Origin: Chlorops oryzae
Lineage: Eukaryota > Arthropoda > Insecta > Diptera > Chloropidae
NCBI GenBank assembly: GCA_020466095.1
Contig: CM035806.1
Coordinates: forward strand, 131,574,422-131,638,421
Direction: 5' to 3'
DNA length: 64,000 nt
The notes below the pieces were generated by a model. That model had not been told where the DNA came from, did no database searches, and worked only from the letters and a program-made list of their open reading frames with translations. The position numbers and the translations under genes are program-made. Of this stretch, positions 21,337-34,424 are shown one piece after another (the first letter of the stretch is position 1; every line of letters starts with the position of its first letter).

Positions 21337-22100
21337 TCAGGAACTTTATACACCGCAGAGGTGTCCCCGTACAGACTCGCAGTGACAATGGCACTAATTT
21401 TAAAGGCATCAACAAGGAGCTCAGTGGTGTAAAGGATTTTTTGGATCACGCTAACATTACGTCGAAGTTGACACCACTCGGAATCAAATGGGTCTTCAAC
21501 ACTCCATACAGCCCCAACACAGGTGGACCATCGGAACGTCTTCTTCAATCCGTCAAGCGATCTTTGGCCGTCGTTTTGCACGAACACGCACCGAGAATAG
21601 AGACGTTGTACAGTTTGCTAGTGGAATGCGAAAAAATAGTTAACTCGAGACCGCTTACGCACCTACCCATTTCTTTAGACGATCCTGAACCACTCACGCC
21701 AAACCATTTTTTGCTTGGTGGATCCAACTCAACTCAAACGCCAGGAGAATATAATCATCGTCTTTGTGCATCCAGAAAGCAATTTAGAGTATTATGCAAT
21801 TTGAAGAACGGATTTTGGAGACGATGGCTAAGAGAGTATATACCAGAACTCACACGCAGAACTAAATGGTGTCGTCCATCGAGGCCTATCTCAACTGGTT
21901 GTCTAGTTCTTGTATGTGAAGCGGAAATCCCAAGAACAAAATGGAAAAGAGGGCGCGTGATTAAGCTGTTTGTCGGTTCGGATGGTGTCGCCAGAACAGC
22001 TGAGATTATGACGACTATTGGTGTGATAAAACGGCCTGTTTCGAAACTAGCGATGCTGGACTTTCAGGATGGTGAAGCCTCTCCCGGATCGTTTCACGGG
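21337..22100 (+). pseudogene. BEL/Pao integrase core end and C-terminus
   Basis: The reading resumes with FIHRRGVPV, TRSDNGTNF (second catalytic Asp) and GGPSERLLQSVKR (catalytic Glu). It continues with PLTPNHFLLG, a hallmark of BEL integrases, then the C-terminal KWKRGRVIKLFVGSDG and VKRPVSKLAML-type motif (IKRPVSKLAML here). The polypurine run and right LTR follow at once. Confidence 0.9.
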
Positions 22101-22108
22101 GGCGGGGA

Positions 22109-22353
22109 TGTCGTGGATGGCAACCCTAATATCGAAAGTAGCGAGAAGAAAGTCATTTTTGATTCATTAATTGCATGTAATTTTAGTCTTGATTTAACGT
22201 CGCGAGAAAGAGTGCAAACCGGACCAAAGAAAAAACCCACCCGCACTCATAAATAGAATATCATTCCGCCTACTGAGGCTATTACAATTGAAATTGGTGT
22301 TTATTTTTTCCGGGCTGCGCACTAAGTTGATATGGGGCGATTGGTTCGCCACA
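22109..22353 (+). repeat. BEL/Pao right LTR, uninterrupted
   Basis: It starts TGTCGTGGATGG, ends TTCGCCACA and is followed by the CAACT duplication. It preserves the single GTAATTTT that is duplicated around the MITE in the left LTR, so it serves as the empty-site reference. Confidence 0.92.
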
Positions 22354-23459
22354 CAACTAGTTATTCATTTCTGGGCAATACTTATGAATTTTCCTACTGA
22401 CGCATGGGTTTTCCCGCGAGGGGAATATTTTATGATTTACGGGCTTGGAAAACCCGCGGACCCTAGCCAAATGTCCACCAATACATTATTCGGATATGGG
22501 GTCAAATTGGAAGTGCAGGAACCTTTTGGGCAATGTACGCAGGGTTTTCCCATACGACCTGCAATTCGGTTTGGAGTGGCACAACTATACTATTTAATAA
22601 ATAGTTTTTATAGCAACATTAAGCGCTGCTTAGAATTTCAAGTCTTTAGGTCTAAAATTTCGAAAATTGAGTCACTCTTTATATGGGATTGGGGTGGTTC
22701 GGTTCGGTTCGGTTTCAACAATTTTCTCAAATTTTCTTAGTTTCTTACGAGAAAATGTCCATGGGAAATTTCATTGCTCTACGAAGTGTTGACAACACTG
22801 TACAGTGTACACACGTTTGCACAAACGCAATATACTCTGGATACAGACAGCGTCGAGTATAACTATGATCATATATTTTAGGTCTAGGGAAGCTTTGAGC
22901 TTCAGGGTTGTTCTATTAAGCAATTTGGAAGAAGCCAAAAATAGACGGAAACATTTTTGAATCGCTTCAAATTTACAAATGACAAGCAGGAAAAGAAACT
23001 TAAACTTTTGTTTGAAGAAACACAACACTAAAATATGCAATTGCCTGACTTTTCCTATATGTCTATATGGATAAGGCTTAGTTGCAGCTGTTTCAATCCC
23101 CCAAAAGCTCCCTCCCATCATGTCAACCCACCAGATGGTATCCAGATAACTTACTCTCTATGTGTTAAACTTTGTCGTTCCTGCAAATTAGCCACTGTAT
23201 TAAAACCCATGACGGGTTGATCTTGACACGCAATCTTTTATTTAAAAAAACAAAATAGGTGTTCAATTCTTTTGAGATTTATTGCTGTATTTACTGTTAA
23301 ATAGTTTATGTGTTCTTATGCATAAGTAATTTATGTTTACATATACATTTATATATATATATGTAGTTGAATATACACATTCATATGTGTAAGTATTTAT
23401 TTTGGATTGTTTGTTACTCAAACAATTTTTGTTTAAATATTTATATTAAATGTCGCTTG

Positions 23460-23501
<42 letters not shown>

Positions 23502-23844
23502 TAAATAGGCCGCAAAAATTTGCAGCGAAAACTTTTGCTGTTACTTTTGTTCAAATTACGTTCATTCATAAACTTATTTTCCTATTATTTATCAAATTTA
23601 TTGTTTGTTTTTCCCCCTTCTTCCCCTTAATACACTGGTTTTTTTTGGGGTGAGGGAGGTTTTGACTAAATTCAAAGAAGTGAAATATTATTCAAATTGT
23701 CATCCATATCTGCATGTTAATCTATATAAAGACTTATTTTCATACAATTTAAGAGGCCTAAAATTAATGAAGCACTTACAACTATTCATGAATGAAAACC
23801 CATTGCTTACATTTGCCATTTCCGAATTTCTTAATGTAATTGAT
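22354..23844. other. spacer, no gene recognised
   Basis: I recognise no coding sequence in this stretch. It contains a GGTTCGGTTCGGTT run near 22696 and an (AT)n microsatellite at about 23461-23495. The short open frames show no known motif. Confidence 0.5.
23461..23495. repeat. (AT)n microsatellite
   Basis: About 17 tandem TA units, bordered by AT-rich sequence. Confidence 0.9.
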
Positions 23845-24488
23845 CGGGCCTATTATGGTAGTCGCCGTCGACGCAAAAAATAGACGAAGCGACACATTCG
23901 TATTACAGTAGTCGCCGTCGACGCAATATTGTAGTCGTCGTCACTAAATATCTATTACCGTAGTCGCCACGAGAGTCCTTCCTTGTCGTTTTTTGTCGCT
24001 ATTTATTTTGATGACGACTAGCAGGCGAGCAGCGCGATAAAAGTAAAAAAAAAATGAAAATCAATTTCATTCAATAGTGAGCCAGCTCAAAAAGAACCCA
24101 AGTTTGGCGAGAGGAAATATTTCTAGCAATTTTAAGGAAGAATGGGAAGTTATTTCGTCAAAAATAAAATCACCCGGTCCTCCCATGCTTACTTAAAATA
24201 TCCATTATTTGTCTTAAAATTCTCCTCTGGACATTAGTTGGATTTCCTTCACTTTCGCTTGAACTTTCCAAAATGTTTTGCTCTTAAAACTGTGTCTCAC
24301 AAGCAAGTTTTCATAAGATTTTCGTCAGATTTTCCGAATTCAAAAAAAGTGCTACCAATTTCGTTTAAAATTAGTCATCGTCGTCTCGAACTAGTACCGT
24401 AATAGCTATTAAGGGGCGAAGCGACGGCAACGACGACATCGTTGTTAAATCGTCGCCAACGATAACGACGACTACCGTAATAGGCCCG
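23845..24488. mobile_element. 644-bp MITE with CGGGCCTATTA ends
   Basis: The left end CGGGCCTATTATGGTAGTCG matches, in inverse, the right end CGGGCCTATTACGGTAGTCG. Both ends are dense in GTCGTCG/GACGAC words. No coding capacity is seen, and the flanks do not show a clear target duplication, so the superfamily is open. Confidence 0.75.
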
Positions 24489-25069
24489 AATAATTCTTTC
24501 CGATATTGTTTGTCTTTTTTTTTTTTTTTTTTTTTTTTGAATTTCAATATATAAAATTGTTATTTATTGAGTTATTGATTTTTGAATGCTCATAAAATTG
24601 TACGCGGTTTTTTCTTTTAACCAAAAAGAAAGTAAATAAATAAAAAACCAAAACAAGACTCAATTAATCTTGACTTAACGCAACTTGACTTAACTTAAGT
24701 ACTCAGCTGGTTTATTAAATTTGTAAGAAACAAATTCTTAAGTTAAGTTCACAAGCAGTTTGTAGCCACCAATAAGAGGTTATCAGCTTCAATGCGTACG
24801 AAAAAGTCTTCTTCGGTAACTTCGGGCTGCTGTCAGAGTTCTACTATCATTCAAGACTAGCTGAGCTGTTAAGCTTGACAATTACAATAAATTTCATTTG
24901 AATTTCAATTTTTCATTCAACATATGTACATAAGTTTTCCGTTAACGAATGCATCGATATGACGATACACGTGATTCATACTGATAATTTTGTTCAAATA
25001 TCGACGATATAATTGCGGAATAAGAATGTCTGGACAAAACTAAAAACAAAAAAGACTGTTATTTCATTA

Positions 25070-25233
25070 CAGTCAAACTTCCATAATTTTAACCACTATT
25101 ATCCAAAGAAAATAGTACCAGTTCTACTGACTTCGAGTTATGGAAACGAAATTGTATATAAAATATTCGCTATTGCCCCCGATTCAGATAGAATATTCGA
25201 CTTGTAGAAATTTTAGTTATGGAAGTTTGACTG
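25070..25233. mobile_element. 164-bp Tc1/mariner (pogo-like) MITE
   Basis: The ends CAGTCAAACTTCCATAA are inverted at each side with TA just outside (25068-25069 and 25234-25235). The TA target and CAGTC start fit pogo-type elements. It directly abuts the TTAA of the next element. Confidence 0.85.
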
Positions 25234-25239
25234 TATTAA

Positions 25240-25633
25240 CCCTCTAGTGCCCACGACCGCCTGTAGGCGGCCTAAATTCTCTTCATATTTGCTCACATAC
25301 TCGAAAACTGTTTAAATTTATCTTTTTCTTCGTTGCGTAAGACGAATTTTTGGGGTTTCAAGAATTAAACGGTTAGAAAAAAATTGTTAAATATTTTTAA
25401 GGATGCGAGGAATTATGAAGAGAATTTAAGCCGTCTAGAGGCGGTCCAGAGGCCTAACTTCTCTTCACAATTGTTCACATCCTTAAAAATATTTAAAAAA
25501 TTTTTTTTTATCTTTTAATTCTTGAAACCCCAAAAATTTGTCTTACAAAAAGAAGAAAAACATAAATTTAAACAGTTTTTCAGTATGTGAGCAAATATGA
25601 AGAGAATTTAGGCCGTCTAGAAGCGGTCGTGGG
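25240..25633. mobile_element. palindromic piggyBac-like MITE, right tip lost
   Basis: TTAA at 25236 is followed by CCCTCTAGTGCCCACGACCG. The right half is an inverse copy of the left for about 190 bp (for example AGTATGTGAGCAAATATGAA against the inverse near 25300). The right end stops at CGGTCGTGGG and lacks the final CACTAGAGGGTTAA. A GC box (CCGCCTGTAGGCGG) sits near each end and once in the middle. It is related to the MITE at 15014. Confidence 0.8.
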
Positions 25634-26851
25634 TCGTCTATTTATTTAAGGTGAAAAATAATTTTAATTTTGAATGGGAAAGCAAATCATTCAAAGAAAA
25701 TATAACCGACACCAAAAGGTCATCGATTTATCGGTATCATAATCCAATGTATGCCCAATATTATTTTATATGGCCTCATCCAATTGTTATACACATATGT
25801 ATGTATATGAATATATGTACATATTTAATTTAAGCCATAATATAAAAACTCTAAAGCACATTTATACTTGAATGTACACATCAATAAGTTTATTTCAATT
25901 ATACAAACTCATTGAAGCGCAATCATGAGTGTTCTTTGTTCAAAGTTACTTCTAAAATTTATTTTGCTTCTTATTTTTTAATTTTGAATTTATTTTTATT
26001 TGAAGAATTGATTTCCTTCTGTTTGAAACTTTCTTTCTTTTCCTTAAATGTTCTTATCAAAATTAAATGAAAAAGTTACGTAAGTGCACATTTCTAGGCT
26101 ACAAAATATTCATGTACCCACATTCATATTCATTTATCATTAGTACGTTAATGTTTTCGTGATATTTAATTTTACATCTTTCTATTATTTATATTATATA
26201 TAATATTTATATTATTTACTTTCCATTGTATTCTTGGTCTATTAGGTATACATACATATAAAACTAACAATTTGCAAAATCTTCTCTCACGTTTTGATGC
26301 CTTATTTCTAATGAGGTTTTCCAAATCGCCAAATTCACCAAACAAATAATTTTTTATTGTTATTTTTCTTGTGTTAACTCTTATTTAGTAGTCAATGGTT
26401 CATAAAATTAAAGAACACAAAATAATATTTTTTTTTTTAAATATTACAAATTCTCTATAGGTACACTTACTTTTTGATCAAAAGCTTTTTTTACATACTT
26501 AAAAATCATAGCTTTTGGGGTTTTTGTTCAATTTATGCCTATAATAATCTAATCGTTAATGCAATAGAAAACAATTTCCAGATTTTATTTACAGTTTACG
26601 AAAAAAATGAAAGTGGGCATTGCCCCGTCAAATTATTGATGGCACACACATCGATATATCGTACGGTTCGATATATCAAAATGACCGTACGATTTACTCG
26701 ATGCATTAGAAAGCAATTCTATAATTCGATCTTTCCATATATATATGTATATATTATCAACTGATTTGTCGTTGCCATCATGAACTCAAAATAGAAAATT
26801 CCATATTTTTCGTCAGGAAAAGTTTTTTTTTTTAAATCGGGACTGAAATTA

Positions 26852-27002
26852 AATGCGCCCGTTTACATGTACCGTCAACATCGTTGCTTAAATCCGCGTT
26901 TGTAGGAGGAGAGGAGAGCGGGGATTCCTCTCCCCGCTCACCTCTCTCCGACAAACTGCGTTTTGTTCAACGATGTTGACGGTATGTGCAAACGGACGCA
27001 TT
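26852..27002. mobile_element. 151-bp palindromic MITE
   Basis: AATGCGCCCGTTTACATGTA at the left matches the inverse of the right end (AATGCGTCCGTTTGCACATA). The match continues through CCGTCAACATCGTTG to a central GGAGAGG/CCTCTCC stem. TTAA-like bases border both sides, but the exact target is not clear. Confidence 0.75.
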
Positions 27003-27538
27003 AAAACATTTAAACTTCGGCAACATTTCGAATTTTAGCGAATTTTTTCAAATTGAGGAATATTTTCGTATTCGTTTTCAATTTACAAACGTGAACAAAT
27101 TTCGAAAAACATGAGCGTACTGAGCAGAAGAGTATACTGAATATTTCATCGTATTATTTAATCACTCAAATCAGAAGATTAAGAATATTTCTGGTATTCA
27201 AACATCGTTTCAAGAAAATAACATTTTTCCCCCCAATTGATATCTCTTCAAAGAAATGATTGAATTGAATTTTTCCAGAAAACATTTAGGGTATTCCCTT
27301 AAAAATGAAAAGACTGAAAAAGCGAAAAAGTGTAAAATTTTGCATACAAAATTTTCGTTCATTAATTTTCTAGCCTTAGCTAGGATTTACGAGTTTTCTG
27401 TTCAGACATGCAAGATGATATTGAATTCCTTTAATATAAGTTTCATTCCTATCAGATTGCTGACGAGATATTTTGAAGGAACAATTTCAGGATCATAGAT
27501 GGATTTTCTTAAAAGAAAATAAGGAAATAATTGTATTC

Positions 27539-27728
27539 GGGTATGTGATTGTTTTCACTTTACCAAGATAGATGGATAATTTAAATTACCTCGACATTAC
27601 GCTTGGGAAATGAATTTTCTGAATTAGATATTTAAAATTTCCCCTCAATTTTGGTAAAGGCCAATAAATCACATCAATTTGGGAGTGGAATTCATTTCCC
27701 CGGGAAAGGGGAAAACAATCACATAACC
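27539..27728. mobile_element. 190-bp MITE with ATGTGATTGTTTTC ends
   Basis: GGGTATGTGATTGTTTTCAC at the left matches, in inverse, GGTTATGTGATTGTTTTCCC at the right. Inner paired blocks (TTTACCAA / TTGGTAAAG and GGGAAATGAATT / AATTCATTTCCC) extend the foldback. Confidence 0.7.
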
Positions 27729-28287
27729 GATTGTGTCGCTTTTGAAAAGCGTGTGCAATAAGAGGCAGTTTATCGGATGTGTCTCTAACAAAATAGTGGC
27801 ATATTGTTGTTTTAAAAGCATGAATTAATAATGGGGGAATAAAAATTAAAAAATTAAAATAAATAAGATGCATTTCCAAAAAAAGAAGATTTTGTTTTTT
27901 AATTGGCAGAATAAGAAATACAACTATATTTAACACAAGTTATTTATACATACATTCATTTAAAATTATCAAAACAGCTCCAACAAATTTTTTTTGCAAT
28001 AATATATTATATTAACAGAAAAAAAGAAAAATTCAGTGCCACAATATGTTGCGTTTATGTACTTCCAGGCAAATCGAAGAGTTTGTGAAACCGAGTCTAC
28101 AAACACATGTTCACAAATGCACATCAGGCATTGCGTTAAGTTACGTTACGTTACATTACGTTGTAATTTGCAACTAATTCACTTGTGGATTTTTGAAGTT
28201 AAAAGTTTAATTATTTAATTGTGAAGTTTATCTTTTTTTTTAAATACATACAATACATATTTTATTTATATGTACTTTATATACATC

Positions 28288-28296
28288 TTTGTATAT

Positions 28297-28341
<45 letters not shown>

Positions 28342-28342
28342 C
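28288..28342. repeat. AT microsatellite
   Basis: An interrupted run of TA units about 55 bp long in an otherwise gene-free AT-rich stretch (27.7-31.6 kb). Confidence 0.85.
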
Positions 28343-29048
28343 GTATAGTTGAAGTTAAGCTTTCAAGCCAAATTGCTTTTCTAGAACGTAGCTTAGTGAT
28401 CTAAAAATTTCATTTAAAATTGATTTTTATTACATTTCATTCAAGTTTTTTGTTTTATTTTTTTATTTAAATTTAAATACATAAATAATTTAAATAGTAA
28501 TTATATAGAGATAAACTATATAGCATTCTTTGCCAATTAAAATTAAATTTGCTTACATTATTTGATTTAATAAATGTTTTTAAACGCATTCACTCACGCG
28601 CATGCATATTTAATACTTTAAACGAGAATATCGAATCAAAATGTTTTGATGTCAAATCAATGACAAATTCAAATTGATTCAATTGTACGGAATTCGACTT
28701 AATCATTGTTTGCATTATGAAGGCAGTAATAAAAAATTGCAACTGTAAATAGGTTTTTATCTGTCGATATGTTCTTCAACTTGAGATCCGAAACAAGTAA
28801 GGGATTTCTTTTTTCCTTCTTTTTTCTTTTCGGATAATATTTAACGAAGTCGAATACTCTCTTAAATGGAAGAAGATATTCACATTTCCCTTAAATAGGT
28901 AGTATGGATTTCAAAGAAAAATGTATACGTGCCATGAAATTTGCCATTTAGCTCATTTTCCAGAGCATAATTCGAAATAGAGATATATCAATGTTCGCTA
29001 TCAACAGTGTACTGCAACTATTCATGCCTATTATGTATTTCGACGCAT

Positions 29049-29132
29049 CGAATCCGTTCGGATTTTTCACATTTTTATGAACGAAAACCTCTCTTCCATT
29101 CATAAAAATGTGAAAAATCCGAACGTTTTCGA
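29049..29132. repeat. 84-bp perfect-arm palindrome
   Basis: CCGTTCGGATTTTTCACATT and its near-exact inverse (ATGTGAAAAATCCGAACG) form arms of about 30 bp around a short loop with AACCTCTCTTCC. It is a MITE-like foldback or strong hairpin. Confidence 0.6.
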
Positions 29133-31653
29133 TCCGTCCAACTCATGTTAAAAGAATAACAATGAAATTGAATTAACATTTCATCGAAATTTAAATATAA
29201 CGTAGATGAGACATCTCATAATTGCTAACTTTCAGAATCCATATCGCTTATTTACTTCAAGAATGTCATATCTCAAAAAAATCGATTTTGAGAAAAACGC
29301 GTTTAAAGTTTTCAACAAAGTTTTCAAACAACTGCAATCCATGCACATCTAACAAAAAAAAGCTTTCCTAGCTATTTAAAATCGAAATTCGCGAGTGAAA
29401 TCCACTGCATTTCTATTTATTGAGCTCCATTGCTCTACAAGACCAACTCAAATACGTGTGCTTCTTCACATATCACCAAAGCCTAGTTTCCAGCAGCCGA
29501 TGCCCGCGATGATCCACAAATTACGTATCATGATCCATTCTTATATTCGAGATATGCTTTGTCCTTTGTAATTGAGTTAATTAGGTTTAAGATTTTAAAA
29601 ATTATTGCTGGACTCCTTTTCTAGCGGAGTGATACAATAAATAATCGAAATATTGAAAAAAAAAAAAAAAATAAATTATCAATTCACTTGCATTTTGATG
29701 AAAAAAGAGGACATTATTCTCTTCCCATAAAGAGAGTATACTAAGTATTGATAAGTGTTTTTTGAGATATGACATTCTTTAAGTAAATGAGCGATATCTC
29801 ATTATCGACCCATATTGCTGAAATAGAATTACACTGCCACAGCTATTTCGAAACTATTTATACATGGGGGCTTTTTCATAGAAATGAAGTTCCAAAGGTG
29901 AATACCCGAACAAAGCAATTAAAATTTTCGCTTAATTATTTTGTCATTTTTATAAAAAATTCCAAACATAAAACAAAGTAAGTAACTTTTTCTACTTAAA
30001 GTACAGAATGCTTAAATAGCTTAAAAACTACATCAATTTAATTTACAAGTTCCCGCAATTCTATGCCTTTTGATTCAATATTGAGATAATTATTACTTAT
30101 TTTGTTTTTGAAAGAGAATGCTACTGCGATTTGCGACAAACGTTTTCGAACTTTCGGAGCGTATGCGTAATTTTCTCCAGCTTTTGAGTAATCGATACGG
30201 CTTGATATTTGTGCTAAATAATTGAAGAACGACATTGAATGCTAATCACTTGATCGACTAGCTTCAAAGATGAATTCCAGTTTTGTTTTTTTTTTTTTTT
30301 TTTTTTTTTTGCATACTAACTCCACCTCATCGAACTCCTCGTTTGCTTAGTTGCATGCTGTTTATATTGAAGATAAGAAAGCGAATTTGGTCATTTAGAA
30401 CGAAATAAACTCTTGTACTTCAGCGTTACGTCTCCGAATCGTTTTCTTTACATGGAACGGAACCGAAAGCTTCATAGAGACGAGAAGACACTAAAGACGA
30501 CTTCAACGCAATTGATTCCTATATTGAAATTAAAAAAAAAAATAAATGATTAATTAATTTTGAATTAAGATTTCGGAAATAAAGTGAAGTTTTGTTATTT
30601 TTTGACTGAACATTTTGTTTTTCATCATTTTCATCAAATTAATTTGCAAATTTTGTTTTTTTTTTTTCTCTTTCAGGAACAGAATTTTCCATCTTGAACA
30701 GAGAATATATCGATCGAATTCATTGAGCTATTCTTGTCAGATTTTATTTTGCCATCAAAATTCAATTGGAACGACAGAAGTCTTGATTAAATTTACAAGT
30801 ATTTTCTATTTCCGAGGTAAAATTGGACTTGATATTAGTAGCCCAATAAAGTTCACGACAATGATTTTACTGCTGTCTGACGAATGAAAACTACGAATAA
30901 AAAAAAAAAAAAAAATCGTACTTGCTTATGTAAATTATTAGAATTCTTCGGAGATTCTTTGGCAAACTCAAGATTTTCATTTTACCAGAGACCTCTTAAA
31001 TTAACATTTAATTAACCGAATCTAATTATTTTTTTTTTGTCTCGGGTGCAAATAATGATTACCAAAAAACAGAAGAATAAGGGTAATGTTGAGTTTTTCT
31101 TCTGTTTTTTTGGTAAAAAATTTTCAGCTTTGAGGTGGCAAAACGGATTCAAGCAGTGTTCGGATGCAGTTGATGTATTGAAATAATGGTTAATTTATAG
31201 TTTTTCTAAAATAAAATCAAAAAATTTTCAAACAAAAAACTTTATTACCGGCTTGGGAGCTATGGGCTTAAAGAGTTAAATAAAAGTGAACATTTTTGAG
31301 AATTTTGCATTTGCAGCTTCTCAATGAAGTTTTTTTTTTTTTTGATTAGTTAGTGCTGTGATTATTTTGTTTGAGTCTAGTACTACAACTTTGTCATAGA
31401 AAGGAAAGAGAAATATTGAACAGTTTACGAGATATAGCCAAAAGTAAGTGCGCAACATAGTTTTCGGCCAACTTTTTTTTAGATCACTTAAAAAAAACCT
31501 CGAACTATTCCGACTAAACCAAGTATGAAGCATTGTTATACTAGTCGAGGACTCTCAGAAACTGCAGTCCTTTTCTCCGAAACATTCGGTCACCTCAAAA
31601 TTGTTGCCCTGTGTTATAAATGATTATTTTAAATATAATTTATTTTAAATATA

Positions 31654-32157
31654 CAGGGTGTCCCCAGAATTTTCGACCAAACTTAAACAGGTGATAGCTT
31701 AGGTCAAGAGGAACAATGTTTGTTCTTGCGAAATTTGGCTAACTGTTACCGATTTTGAATAATAAGTGTTTGAAAATAATGCACTTTTGAATGCACTTTT
31801 CGAAAAATGACTAAAACTACTGTGAATTCGAAAAAATTTTCAATGAGAATTAAGTCAACAAATTTTTTTTTTGTTTTTTACTAAATATGTAAAATTTTAT
31901 TCTATTATTGAAAGTTTTCAAAATGACTTTTTTTAAATAAAAATTTGTTTGACTTAATTCTCATTGATTCTCACTTTTTCAAAATCCAAAGTAGTTTTAG
32001 TCATTTTTCGAAAAGTGCATTCAAAAGTGCATTATTTTCAATCACTTATTACTCAAAATCGGTAACAGTTAGCCAAATTTCGCAAGAACAAACATTGTTC
32101 CTCTTGACCTAAGCTATCACCTGGTTAAGTTTGGCCAACAATTCTGGGGACACCCTG
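31654..32157. mobile_element. 504-bp palindromic mariner-type MITE
   Basis: The ends CAGGGTGTCCCCAGAATT are inverted, with TA outside both (31652-31653 and 32158-32159). The two halves are inverse copies of each other for about 230 bp with few differences, leaving a small T-rich centre. It is non-coding. Confidence 0.9.
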
Positions 32158-34143
32158 TATATTAAGATTATTTTGAATTATTAATGGAAAAATATGAATT
32201 CATAAAAACAAATTATAAAAAGATAATCCCAATCAAATTTAGATATTTTAAATAAACTTCGCTTTAAATTTGGTCAAGTTAGTTCAAATAAATCAAAAAA
32301 AAAAAATTTTATTTTTTTATTTCCTTGATAATTAACAATCCATAAAAGTAGGCTTAACTATCGCATTGGGCGGTAAAATAAAAAATTATTCAAAATAAAT
32401 TTTATTTTTTTTTTTTAATAATGAAAATTTTTGTTATTAATCTTAAGGGGCTATTGTGATGTAACCACTTCAAAAATCGTTTTTTGTTTTTGCATATTTC
32501 GATATTTAAACCTATTAAGAAAATGCTGTGGAAAAATCGTACAAAAATTCAAAGGTTTAAGCTCAAAATCGCCGACGCGCCCCAAGCGACTTGTTCTGCT
32601 CTTGAAACTTTGAACGCGTTTTTCTCGAAACATCATTTTCTGGCACGGAAAACATCCTACAGATCAAAATATCCAACCAATCGCTTTGAAACTTTAGTGT
32701 ATTCCTCCAATTATTATTTGTTCTCGCAGGAACCAGAATGGTTTTTTTTCGGAAATATTTAAATACTTATTTTTTAAATGATTTTTTACAAAACGAAATT
32801 AAGATTTTCGACACTTTTACACAATCCGCCATTTTTTATGAAATCTAATAGTTCTGCTACGAACGCTAACGATAGACGTACTTAACAATAATCCAATCGA
32901 ATTTTTTAAATTTCGAACAACATGAACAGCCTCTACCGTGTTGGCCAACGACCTACATTTTTAGTGTATATGTACTTTGACAAAAAAAAATATCAATAAT
33001 AAGTATAACAAAAAATAAAAAACAAATTTTAATGAAGTTTAAGTTACAATTTAAAGCATATAAAAAAATTAAAAAGATTGAACTTTATTGCCTTATGAAA
33101 GAAAAAATTCCCAAAAAAAAGAGGTAAAATTTATGCGTTTACATCAGAAAAAACACTTAAATGATCTCGATTATTTGGGATTGGTCACGACTGGAGCTCG
33201 GAAAAAAAATGCCCTGAAAATGACAAAAATTGCTTTAAAAGCGATGAAAAATGCCATTAAAGTGTCCAAATTAATGAATTTTGAAAATCTTCTTAAAATC
33301 CTTGTCTAATGCCTAAAAAATCATTTCAAACAGTATTTTCTACCTATTTTATCAGTATATATTGGAATGAATACGAAAAAACCCTAACAAATTAAAATAT
33401 TTTTAATGAATTTTCAACCATAAACTGAAGACCTCAAGGACATTTTTCAGAGTAATTAGCTTGGATACTGTACCAGCGGTTTCAACGCATTTTTCGTCAT
33501 TTTTAGTGCATCATGAATCATGACTGACAATCAAAAACTTTAAAACAGTAGGTAAGTATGATTAAAGAAAAAAAACTAATTGTAATGATTAGTAATTTTA
33601 GTTTGGCTTTAGCAGGTCCTTCATTGCCAACAAAAAAAAATTTACGTATTCTTTGTCGTTTATTTTTGTGATAATATAACAATAAAAAAATCTTCAGAAA
33701 CTTTCCGGAATCAAAATTAAGTCTTTAACTTTTGATAATCAGAGAAAAGCAATTCTTCATTTTAAGGAAAAATTAAATGCTTTGGTACTATTGTGCGTCC
33801 CAAGCCGAGCTGCTTTTATAGGTTTTTGTACTTGAAGTCAGATAACTTAATCGATTGAACTGACTGAACTCAAAAGACAGGTCGACAAAGATGCCTTTCA
33901 ACTCTACATTATTTCGATGGAATTCCCAATTTTGCAGCCATTCGCTTGATCATAAGTATACAACATACATAAATAAATGGTGATGTGAATGATTTTATCA
34001 AAATAAGTTCAGTTAAAAAAAAAAAAAACATTTGATGTTGAATGATGTTTTATAATTATTTCAAGTGAATTTAATCTGTGCACAGTCACTGATTTTTTTA
34101 AATTGACTTTCGATCTGAATTGTATGAAAATATTTTTCATGTA
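32158..34143. other. AT-rich spacer, no gene recognised
   Basis: I see no coding motif. The short Lys-rich open frames (for example 33088-33309) look like A-rich low-complexity translation. Homopolymer A and T runs are frequent. Confidence 0.5.
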
Positions 34144-34305
34144 AAGTCGAAACTCTCTAAAACGAATTTCAAAAAACCGGGGGAAAAATTCGTTATGAGA
34201 GAGTCCGCTGCAAGGAGAAACAAAAACGCACAAAAATGTAAGTATTTTAAAAAGCCTTCAGAAGATTCGCTGTAGAGAGAAATTTGTTATAGAGAGTTTC
34301 GACTC
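34144..34305. mobile_element. 162-bp Tc1/mariner-type MITE
   Basis: AAGTCGAAACTCTCTAAAAC at the left matches, in inverse, GAGTCGAAACTCTCTATAAC at the right, with TA on both sides. The layout is the same as other pogo-like MITEs in this window. Confidence 0.78.
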
Positions 34306-34424
34306 TACTACGACTCTATATTCATTAATATCTCGACAAGAGTAGTAATAAGATTTAACTTGGAGAGTCTAACAAAATTTTCTCAAAAATGCCATTGAAC
34401 GCATGTAATGAATTCGTTTTCAAT

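Larger units (their letters stand above)
11207..22353 (+). mobile_element. BEL/Pao LTR retrotransposon hosting several nested elements
   Basis: LTRs beginning TGTCGTGGATGG and ending TTCGCCACA lie at both ends and are flanked by CAACT on each side (11202-11206 and 22354-22358), a 5-bp target duplication. Internal coding pieces in order are a BEL gag (12691-13228), an aspartic protease, an RT, an RNase H and an integrase (17185-22100). A polypurine run (GGGGGCGGGGA) precedes the right LTR. Nested in it are a hAT MITE in the left LTR, a gypsy pol segment, and a 1.2-kb MITE in the integrase. The RT lacks its YxDD box, so the copy is dead. Confidence 0.9.
27729..31653. other. AT-rich spacer, no gene recognised
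   Basis: Apart from the AT run and the 29-kb palindrome I find only poly-A/T runs. A piece at 29697-29756 also occurs at 2123-2185. Open frames are short and without recognisable motifs. Confidence 0.55.
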
